Part shown: positions 32,697 through 38,331 of the stretch, piece after piece
How positions within the stretch are numbered: the first letter of the stretch is position 1
How the letters are laid out: every line of letters begins with the position of its first letter
Assembly: GCA_049700435.1 (NCBI GenBank)
Contig: JBNAVK010000008.1
Span: 1-38,331, forward strand
Source of the DNA: JAVZLH01 sp049700435
GTDB lineage: Archaea > Thermoproteota > Bathyarchaeia > Bathyarchaeales > Bathycorpusculaceae
DNA: 38,331 nucleotides
Direction: 5' to 3'
The notes under the pieces: generated by a model
Databases searched by the model: none
Told to the model about the DNA's origin: nothing
Seen by the model: only the letters and a program-made list of their open reading frames with translations
Program-made: the position numbers and the translations under genes

Positions 32697-33452
32697 TTAT
32701 TCCATTTCTATTCTCGGCGCCAAATAGAACGTGAGTTTTCCTTCCTTTGCTTGTTGGAAATCTATTCTCGTCGGCATGTCTGTTGAAAACTCCAATGTCG
32801 CTATGTCAGCGGTTGCGGATGCCGCCTTTACAATTTCTGATAGGTAGCTTAGACTGAATGTTGCTTTGGATGGCTCTTTGGCTTCTAGGTCTAGTAAGGC
32901 ATCGCTTCCTTTTTGAAGCGATATGGTTGCGCCCATGAGGTCGCCAGCCGCGTGGAAAACCAGTTTTTCGTTGTCTGCTTCAATTCTGACATGGTCACTT
33001 ACTAGCTGGGCGTCTTCTATGGCGCGTGTTAAGCCTTCTGTTGTTACTTTTGCTTTAACGTTGAAGGTTATTTTTGGCGTTGGCACCTCCTCCTCAGAAG
33101 CTTCAAGGGTTGGCATTGTGAAGTTTCGAGTGTATTTTCCCGTTATTTTTACCTGCAACCGTCCGGTTTTCTCATCTAGAGAAAGCTCCACAAACTCGTC
33201 TTTTCCCGCTCTTCTAAGCAGTTTTAGCAGTTCACTTATGTTTATGCACATTTTTGTTGGTTCTGTGCATTCGTACTCGTCGAAAACTGTTTTGGGCCAC
33301 TCGAAGTCCACCATCGCAACGCGGGATGGATCCATAGCGCGAAGTTTTATGCCTTCCTGGTCTATTTTAAATGTGGCTTCGTCTACGAGGATTGAGATTG
33401 CTGTGGTCATATCCCTTAGCAGTTTGGCGTCTGCAACTTTAAGTCTGAACAT
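32697..33452 (-). CDS. pcn: DNA polymerase sliding clamp PCNA
   Basis: Ring-shaped processivity clamp, 251 aa from the ATG at 33452. Family text: AKLLRDMTTAISILVDEATFKI at the start, LRAMDPSRVAMVDFEW, and the C-terminal LTFYLAPRIEME with the PIP-binding FYLAPR segment. The frame also allows GTG 33461, but the ribosome binding site AAAGGTG (33467-33461) sits eight bases before the ATG and overlaps that GTG, so the ATG is preferred. It is the only PCNA in the window, consistent with a homotrimer. It is first in the pcna-priL operon and divergent from the SCP2 gene. Confidence 0.96.
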   Translation of the reverse strand: MFRLKVADAKLLRDMTTAISILVDEATFKIDQEGIKLRAMDPSRVAMVDFEWPKTVFDEYECTEPTKMCINISELLKLLRRAGKDEFVELSLDEKTGRLQVKITGKYTRNFTMPTLEASEEEVPTPKITFNVKAKVTTEGLTRAIEDAQLVSDHVRIEADNEKLVFHAAGDLMGATISLQKGSDALLDLEAKEPSKATFSLSYLSEIVKAASATADIATLEFSTDMPTRIDFQQAKEGKLTFYLAPRIEME

Positions 33453-33488
33453 TTCAGTCACACCTTTCTACTGAGTATATTTTAAGCG

Positions 33489-33498
33489 CTATAAAAAT
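33489..33498 (-). promoter_or_regulatory. TATA-like box for pcna-priL
   Basis: The minus strand reads ATTTTTATAG, placing transcription near 33468, directly ahead of the AAAGGTG site and the ATG at 33452. A second AT-rich stretch nearer the gene is too close to serve. Confidence 0.4.
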
Positions 33499-33602
33499 TT
33501 GCATGTTAACAGTCTACGCGAGGCTCGGAAACTGCAAATTTAGGCTTTGGGCGCACTGCTAAATTGGATATCCCTCTATAGTTTTTGGTCAAATCGCCTC
33601 GC
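33495..33602. other. Intergenic stretch with several inverted repeats, possible structured RNA
   Basis: Between pcna and the SCP2 gene there is about 125 bases that look richer in G and C than other gaps here. It holds a 9-bp pair (33495-33503 with 33533-33541), a 7-bp pair (33537-33543 with 33559-33565) that excludes the first, and a GC-rich 7-bp pair GCGAGGC/GCCTCGC (33518-33524 with 33596-33602). No convincing ORF or tRNA cloverleaf was found. It could be a leader structure, a small RNA or a gene remnant; chance is not excluded. Confidence 0.3.
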
Positions 33603-33675
33603 TAAACCAATGTGCCGGATTCTCGATAGTTTTTTATTTCCTAAGTAATCAAATGGTTAACAGGGGCGAAGGAAA

Positions 33676-34173
33676 ATGGTTTTGTATCTAACTAAGGCAT
33701 GGTTAGATGAATATCGCAAAATGCTAAACCAGAGCAAAGAATACAGAGAGGCTGGAAAAGGCTGGGGTGTGGGCTGGAACGGTGATTTCATTTTTCAAAT
33801 CGAAAATGTTCCAGTTGACAAAATAGCCTTTGAAAACATTCCGCCAGATGTGGCTAGGGAAATGAAAGAATACATTGTTAATGGAACAGTTTACTCCTAC
33901 ATCAAGCTAAAAGACGGCGAATGCCTAGATGCGCGCTCCGTCAAAGATCCGAAAGAAGTGCAAGTTGGTTTCATCCAGAAGGGACCGTACGAAAACTGGA
34001 AGAAAATGACCAGAGGAGAATTGGATCCTACCAGAGCGTTGCTGACTGGCAAGTTTAAGCTTGAGGGTGACATGGCAAAAGTCATGCGCTACAGTAGAGC
34101 AGCTAACATTATGGCAAAAATAGCTGCTAGCATAAAAACGGAATTCCCAGACGAAGTGTACCCTAAAAAATGA
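33676..34173 (+). CDS. SCP2 sterol-binding-like domain protein
   Basis: A 165-aa soluble protein resembling single-domain SCP2 lipid-binding proteins. The pattern GDFIFQIENVPVDK, then a beta strand pair YSYIKLKDGECLDARSV, and the late GELDPTRALLTGKFKLEGDMAKVMRYS is the typical SCP2 close, where the helix lines a hydrophobic pocket for acyl chains or sterol-like lipids. ATG start with GGGCGAAGGA upstream and a weak TATA-like T-run at 33630-33639. It precedes the alcohol dehydrogenase by 51 bases. A role in presenting a hydrophobic substrate is inferred from position. Confidence 0.8.
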   Translation: MVLYLTKAWLDEYRKMLNQSKEYREAGKGWGVGWNGDFIFQIENVPVDKIAFENIPPDVAREMKEYIVNGTVYSYIKLKDGECLDARSVKDPKEVQVGFIQKGPYENWKKMTRGELDPTRALLTGKFKLEGDMAKVMRYSRAANIMAKIAASIKTEFPDEVYPKK

Positions 34174-34224
34174 AAAAGTTCAGCAGTTTGCAGTTTGTAG
34201 GGCGCGATAGTGGAGTAAGGTATT

Positions 34225-35391
34225 ATGTGGGTCATCACGTTTCCGAGAACGGTTGTAACGGGCGAAGACGCACTGGAACACCTAAAAGAGATTGAGGGTA
34301 CACGTGCCCTTATAATCACGGACAAAGTGATACGCAAACTTAATTTTGTAGAGAAAGTGGCAAACTACCTAAAAGCGAATGGCTTACAAGTAGAAGTCTT
34401 CGATGAAGTTGAACCCGAACCATCGATGGAAACCATAGTAAAAGGAGCTGAATTCGCTAAAAACTATGCTCCAGACTGGTTCATCGGGTTAGGCGGCGGC
34501 AGCTGCATGGACGCGGCAAAAGCAATATGGGTTCTTTATGAGCGCCCAGACATGGCTGTGGATGCAATAAACCCTCTTGAAAAACTGGGATTAAGAAAAA
34601 AGGCGCGATTAATCTGCATCCCAACAACAAGTGGAACCGGGTCGGATGCAACATGGGCCACCCTAATCACGGACGTTAAAGAGAGGAGAAAACTGGAACT
34701 CACTTGTAGAGAAATGGTGGCAGATATAGCCATACTTGACCCGGAACTTCCAAAATCTATGCCTCCGAATCTGGTGGCAGACACAGGTATAGACGCGCTC
34801 ACTCATGCAATAGAAGGTTACGTCTCCCAGTGGAGGAATGACTTCTCAGATGCTCTGGCAATTAGGGCAATACAGTTTGTTTTCAAATATCTTCCAAGAG
34901 CATATAGAAATCCGGATGATAAAGAAGCCAAAGAGAAGATGCATAATGCTGCCACTATGGCTGGAATGTCCTTCGGTAACTCTCAAGTGGGCATCGCCCA
35001 CGCCATGGGCCACTCTCTTGGCGCAATCTTCCACATCCCCCATGGCAGGTCCGTAGGCGTTTTCCTTCCATACTCCATCGAGTATAGCGCAAGAGACGCC
35101 CTCGAAAGATACGCTGACATCGCTAGAGAAATTGGAATTCAAGCGGAGACAGACGAAAAAGCTGTGGAAGAATTGATTGAGGCTGTCAAGGGGCTTTGTC
35201 GTGAGGTGAAGGAGCCTGCATCCATTAGGGAATTGGGGATAAGTAGGGAAGACTTTAACAAGGAGTTAGAAGAGTTGGTAGCTAGGGCTGCAAACTCCTC
35301 ATGCACTTTTATGAACCCAAGGGTTCCAGACGTAGAAGACGTTAGAAAACTCTTCATTTACGCATATGAAGGAAGAGAAGTTGATTTCTAA
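34225..35391 (+). CDS. Iron-dependent (group III) alcohol dehydrogenase
   Basis: NAD(P)-dependent alcohol dehydrogenase of the iron-activated family, 388 aa. Nucleotide-binding GLGGGSCMDAAKA (88-100) and IPTTSGTGSDAT (132-143). Metal ligands can be read as D190 and H194 (DTGIDALTHAIEG), H259 (GIAHAMGH) and H273 (IPHG), with the 14-residue step between the last two as in FucO. It converts alcohols and aldehydes; the chain-length preference is unknown. ATG start with GTAAGGT. Its stop codon overlaps that of the convergent CoA-ligase gene. It forms a pair with the SCP2 gene and faces an AOR-ligase pair. Confidence 0.93.
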   Translation: MWVITFPRTVVTGEDALEHLKEIEGTRALIITDKVIRKLNFVEKVANYLKANGLQVEVFDEVEPEPSMETIVKGAEFAKNYAPDWFIGLGGGSCMDAAKAIWVLYERPDMAVDAINPLEKLGLRKKARLICIPTTSGTGSDATWATLITDVKERRKLELTCREMVADIAILDPELPKSMPPNLVADTGIDALTHAIEGYVSQWRNDFSDALAIRAIQFVFKYLPRAYRNPDDKEAKEKMHNAATMAGMSFGNSQVGIAHAMGHSLGAIFHIPHGRSVGVFLPYSIEYSARDALERYADIAREIGIQAETDEKAVEELIEAVKGLCREVKEPASIRELGISREDFNKELEELVARAANSSCTFMNPRVPDVEDVRKLFIYAYEGREVDF

Positions 35392-37085
35392 CCAGAAATT
35401 TCCCCTCTTTCTTTTATTTTGGCTATTTCTTCTTCCCGAAGTTTTCTTTTGAAAATCTTCATAACAGGAGTTAACGGCAAATCTTTCCTAAACTCAACGA
35501 ACTTTGGCACAGCATAGGGCGGAAGTTTCTCTCTGCAGTAATTGATTATGTCTTCCGCTGTCACTTTGCCTTCATACGCATCCTTCAATATTATAAACGC
35601 CTTTACCCTCTCGCTGCCCGGGCGCTCAGGATCGGGGATTCCGATGACTCCGGCTATTTCAACTGCTGGATGTTCATGTAAAATGTCTTCAACAACTCTT
35701 GAGTAGACTTTCATCCCAGATACGTTAATCATATCTTTTATGCGGTCAACTATGTAGAAGTAGCCGTCTTCATCCATTTTTGCAATATCGCCGGTGGCAA
35801 GCCAACCTTCCTTTAAGCCGCTGCCAGGGTTAGGCCAGTAACCTTTCATGATTTGTGGACCGCGAATGTAGAGTTCTCCTGTCTCGCCTATCGGGACTTC
35901 TTCGCCTGTTTCGGGATTTACAATTTTAACTTCCGTATCTGGGACAGGCACCCCGATGGACCTTTTTACATTCGTCATAAATCCGGTGACTTTTGAAAAG
36001 GCTGAAAGGTTTAGGTGGGTGGCTTGACTAGTTTCTGTTAGACCATAACCCTCGCCCATGGGAACTCCGATTTTCTTCTCGATTTTTTCAGCAACATCCG
36101 GAGGAAGGGGGGCTGCGCCAGAATAGAGGAAAATAGGCATTCTTGGCAAGTCTTTGTTAAGTAACAGCATAAAATGGGTTGGAACTCCTACAACCATAAA
36201 GGGTCGGTATTTTTTAATTAACTCAACGATTTTGTCAATGTCTCTTGGGTCTGTCAAAATTGTGCGAAGAGCCCAAGCAATGTTTTGGTGTAGAACTTGG
36301 TGTCCAAATTGGTGGGAAAGTGGAACACATATTAGCACGGAGGCTTTTCCTTTCAACGCTACCTCTAGGGGCTTCATCATCCATAATACTTGAGCTGCAT
36401 TAGTGGTTATGTTGTAGTGTGTTAACATGACTCCTTTGGGAACCCCTGTAGTGCCCCCAGTGAAAGGCAGCAGCGCCAAATCCTCTACGGGGTTTACCTC
36501 AACTTTTGGGGGGTTAGGCTCGTATCTCTTTATCAAATCTTCTAACAAGTAGGCGCCATTGACTTCTTTCACGTCAGGCACATAGTAATCGGGGAATACG
36601 GGTACATGCGTGAAAATTACGTTCTTGACTTTCGTCTTATCCTTTATAGAGTTAACAAGCTCCAGGCGTGCATATGAGCATATTACAGTCTGGGCTCCTG
36701 ACTCGCCTATCTCATATAGCAGATCTGGAGCTTTGTGGGCTACGCTTACTGGGACATGTATTGCTCCTAGCCTCATTATTGCATAGTCGCTTATTATGAA
36801 CTGCAAGCAGTTTGGAAGAATTGTTGCAACTCTGTCGCCCTTTTTTACGCCTAAATCTGCGAGTGCAGTTGCTAACTTGTCCACGTTAAGCTTTAACTCT
36901 GCATAGGTCATTTGTTTATCTAAGTAAACGCATGCGGTTTTATCTGGAAATTTAGCCGCTGAATCCTCTAAAAACTTGTAGACTGGTATTTTTGGATATG
37001 GCTCAAGAGTTTTTGGTAGTTTATGCGGTCCGGTAAAGTAGCTTTTCAACCACGGTTTGTCAGCGTACGTCATTTTATCGGCCAA
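35388..37085 (-). CDS. AMP-forming acyl-CoA synthetase (fatty-acid/aromatic-acid type)
   Basis: ANL-family ligase, 565 aa, activating a carboxylic acid to its CoA ester through an acyl-adenylate. Core motifs: P-loop FTGGTTGVPKGVMLTH (208-223), EGYGLTETS, YIRGPQIMKGYW, and GWLATGDIAKMDEDGYFYIVDRIKDMI with the hinge region. The C-terminal catalytic lysine is in TPVMKIFKRKLREEE. The start is TTG at 37085, four bases after GGGTGT; ATG 37073 is an alternative. It is 36 bases downstream of the AOR gene on the same strand, so it would use the acid made by AOR. Specificity (long-chain or aromatic) cannot be read. Confidence 0.92.
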   Translation of the reverse strand: MADKMTYADKPWLKSYFTGPHKLPKTLEPYPKIPVYKFLEDSAAKFPDKTACVYLDKQMTYAELKLNVDKLATALADLGVKKGDRVATILPNCLQFIISDYAIMRLGAIHVPVSVAHKAPDLLYEIGESGAQTVICSYARLELVNSIKDKTKVKNVIFTHVPVFPDYYVPDVKEVNGAYLLEDLIKRYEPNPPKVEVNPVEDLALLPFTGGTTGVPKGVMLTHYNITTNAAQVLWMMKPLEVALKGKASVLICVPLSHQFGHQVLHQNIAWALRTILTDPRDIDKIVELIKKYRPFMVVGVPTHFMLLLNKDLPRMPIFLYSGAAPLPPDVAEKIEKKIGVPMGEGYGLTETSQATHLNLSAFSKVTGFMTNVKRSIGVPVPDTEVKIVNPETGEEVPIGETGELYIRGPQIMKGYWPNPGSGLKEGWLATGDIAKMDEDGYFYIVDRIKDMINVSGMKVYSRVVEDILHEHPAVEIAGVIGIPDPERPGSERVKAFIILKDAYEGKVTAEDIINYCREKLPPYAVPKFVEFRKDLPLTPVMKIFKRKLREEEIAKIKERGEISG

Positions 37086-37121
37086 ATTACACCCACGTGA
37101 ATGTTAATCGACTTGTTAGGA

Positions 37122-38331
37122 TTAGTGAATTTCTTTGATGACCCATTCTAGTCCAAGTCCTTTGAGTTTCTCAGGGGTTGGTTTGCCGTTTTCGTCCCAT
37201 CCGCGGAACTTGTAATAGGCCTCTAAAAGTGGTTCTAAATTCACCACATGTCCTTTTGCTGGTCCTTCCGGCAGTGGTTCTTCCAACAAACGCTTTGGGA
37301 GGGTGTCGCTGGTTCTTGTTAATCCTTCTCTTACGTTGAAGGCTCTTTCGAGATTATAGATTCTCTCTCCTGTTTTTCTGAAGTCGCTTGCGGTGAATTC
37401 CCAGCCTAGGAGGCTTGATATCAATGTTGCCCAGTCTTCTGCGGTTAAAACCATTCCCATAAATTTGCAGGCTCCGATGGCGTCGAAAACGGCTAGTGCG
37501 TCTTCCATGTCTTTAACAATCTTGGCGGTTTCAGGGATTTCTTGAAGTATGTCTCCGACGTCGCTTTCTTCAACGATGAGGTATGGTGTTGACAGGAAAG
37601 TTGGTCCTTCCACGTAGGCTGTGATATGGCATCCTCCACGGTTTGATGTTGCGTATGCCAGCCCTGTTAGCTTTGCGGCTCTTGGGTCGTAGGCTGGCAT
37701 TTCAAGTCCTTTAACGTGCATGGCAAATCTTTCGGTTCCCTTATTCAATTTTTCTGAGACAGCTTTTGTTCCTTCAGCTAATAGGTTTCCAATGCCTTCC
37801 CTTTTTGCTATTTTATGCACAAGTTCTATCATGATGTTTGGGTCGCCGAATTTGATCTCTAATCCGCCAGTATCCTCTTTTGTTAAAATTCCTTTTTCGT
37901 AACATTCCATAGCGAAAGCTATTGTGCTTCCAGTGGATATTGAGTCAAGACCATACTCGTTGCATAAGAAATGCGCGAGTGTAATTGCTTCTAAATTATC
38001 TATTTCGCACATGCCGCCGAAAGATCCGAGGGACTCGTATTCTGGTCCTTCTCCGCCAGTTGCGTATGGACCAGTTTTAATCTCGCTTATTCTTCCGCAA
38101 GCGATTGGACATGCGAAACAGGCTTTTCTTTCCTTTAATATTTTCTCTACAATTGCGGTTCCGCTTATGTTGTCCGCTCCTTTAAAGACTCCGGTTTGCC
38201 AGTTTCTAGTTGGGAATCCGCCTCGAATGTTCACTAAATCAAGGACGCTTGCTGTTCCGTATACTTCAAGGGACATTTTTAGTAGGCTTTCATTGACCCA
38301 ATCGTACCTTTTTTTAGCTTCTTCTCTGAAG
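37122..38331 (-). CDS. Aldehyde:ferredoxin oxidoreductase family protein, partial (N-terminus beyond window)
   Basis: C-terminal two thirds (about 402 residues visible) of a tungsten/molybdopterin AOR-family enzyme. The frame stays open to the window edge (…EEAKKRYDWVNESLLK precedes the first ATG at 38276), so the true start lies outside. The 4Fe-4S ligands CFACPIAC give C-x2-C-x3-C, followed by GPEYESLGSFGG. The fourth cysteine is in GACKFMGM, as in known AORs. AORs oxidise aldehydes to acids and reduce ferredoxin, or run in reverse. It is co-oriented with the acyl-CoA ligase 36 bases on. The substrate is unknown; the family also includes tungsten enzymes with other activities. Confidence 0.93.
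   Translation of the reverse strand, partial: FREEAKKRYDWVNESLLKMSLEVYGTASVLDLVNIRGGFPTRNWQTGVFKGADNISGTAIVEKILKERKACFACPIACGRISEIKTGPYATGGEGPEYESLGSFGGMCEIDNLEAITLAHFLCNEYGLDSISTGSTIAFAMECYEKGILTKEDTGGLEIKFGDPNIMIELVHKIAKREGIGNLLAEGTKAVSEKLNKGTERFAMHVKGLEMPAYDPRAAKLTGLAYATSNRGGCHITAYVEGPTFLSTPYLIVEESDVGDILQEIPETAKIVKDMEDALAVFDAIGACKFMGMVLTAEDWATLISSLLGWEFTASDFRKTGERIYNLERAFNVREGLTRTSDTLPKRLLEEPLPEGPAKGHVVNLEPLLEAYYKFRGWDENGKPTPEKLKGLGLEWVIKEIH

Noticed and set aside
32923..33474. 183-aa open frame on the plus strand antisense to pcna
   Set aside because: Composition is serine- and valine-rich as expected from the reverse reading of a coding gene, there is no ribosome binding site, and pcna on the other strand is certain.
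33600..33640. GCCGGATTCTCGATAG resembling a tRNA end
   Set aside because: No matching acceptor strand, D-arm or anticodon arm at proper distance on either strand.
1..38331. CRISPR arrays, insertion sequences, integrases, toxin-antitoxin or defence operons
   Set aside because: No spaced direct repeats, transposase or recombinase motifs, or defence-gene signatures were seen on either strand; all large frames are explained by the genes listed.

Overview
The window is archaeal and information-gene rich. It encodes a eukaryote-like replication apparatus (MCM, two GINS subunits, heterodimeric primase, one PCNA, RFC small and large subunits), RNA polymerase subunit Rpo12/P, ribosomal proteins eL42 and eS27, aIF2-alpha, Nop10, archaeal wyosine-pathway enzymes (Trm5-type and Taw1), a class III signal-peptide pilin and an archaeosortase. 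Starts often follow TATA-like boxes, sometimes with GGAGG-type ribosome binding sites, and GTG/TTG starts are common. Separate Gins23 and Gins51, with only one RFC small subunit and one PCNA visible, plus stand-alone glutamate-synthase-like, AOR and acyl-CoA ligase genes, suggest a TACK-type archaeon, most likely Bathyarchaeia. That placement is inference; no rRNA or tRNA gene was seen.

Layout. 0-3.7 kb: Trm5-like methyltransferase (-), divergent rpoP (+), an 8-cysteine small protein (-) and a large secreted Ig/CNA-B-like surface protein (-). 3.9-9.0 kb: SHMT-like PLP enzyme, Taw1, small AbrB-like protein, translin, endonuclease V, YhaM-like HD protein, OB-fold tRNA-binding protein (all +). 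9.1-11.4 kb: surface protein with a seven-repeat FG-GAP propeller and three Ig-like domains. 11.5-13.7 kb: rfcS-rfcL operon (-). 13.9-15.5 kb: glutamate-synthase-like FMN protein (+). 15.7-18.3 kb: gins23-mcm (+). 18.3-20.2 kb: pilin (-) and UDP-GlcNAc 2-epimerase (+). 20.2-24.3 kb: priS-gins51-eL42-eS27-aIF2alpha-nop10-PAC2 (-). 24.3-31.6 kb: a cell-surface island with archaeosortase, small 2-TM protein, GT-C protein with a lectin-like tail, two GT4 glycosyltransferases and a polyprenol-phosphate sugar synthase. 31.6-33.5 kb: pcna-priL (-). 33.7-38.3 kb: SCP2 protein and iron alcohol dehydrogenase (+) facing an aldehyde:ferredoxin oxidoreductase (cut by the window edge) and acyl-CoA ligase (-).

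Two themes stand out. First, eight replisome genes lie within about 22 kb and alternate with cell-surface and glycosylation genes; the archaeosortase/glycosylation island sits exactly between priS and pcna-priL. Second, two compact modules suggest joint functions: translin-EndoV-HD-OB (possible processing of deaminated or structured RNA) and alcohol dehydrogenase-SCP2 facing AOR-CoA ligase (alcohol to aldehyde to acid to acyl-CoA). No CRISPR array, insertion sequence, integrase or tRNA gene was recognised, and no gene-free stretch exceeds about 225 bases.
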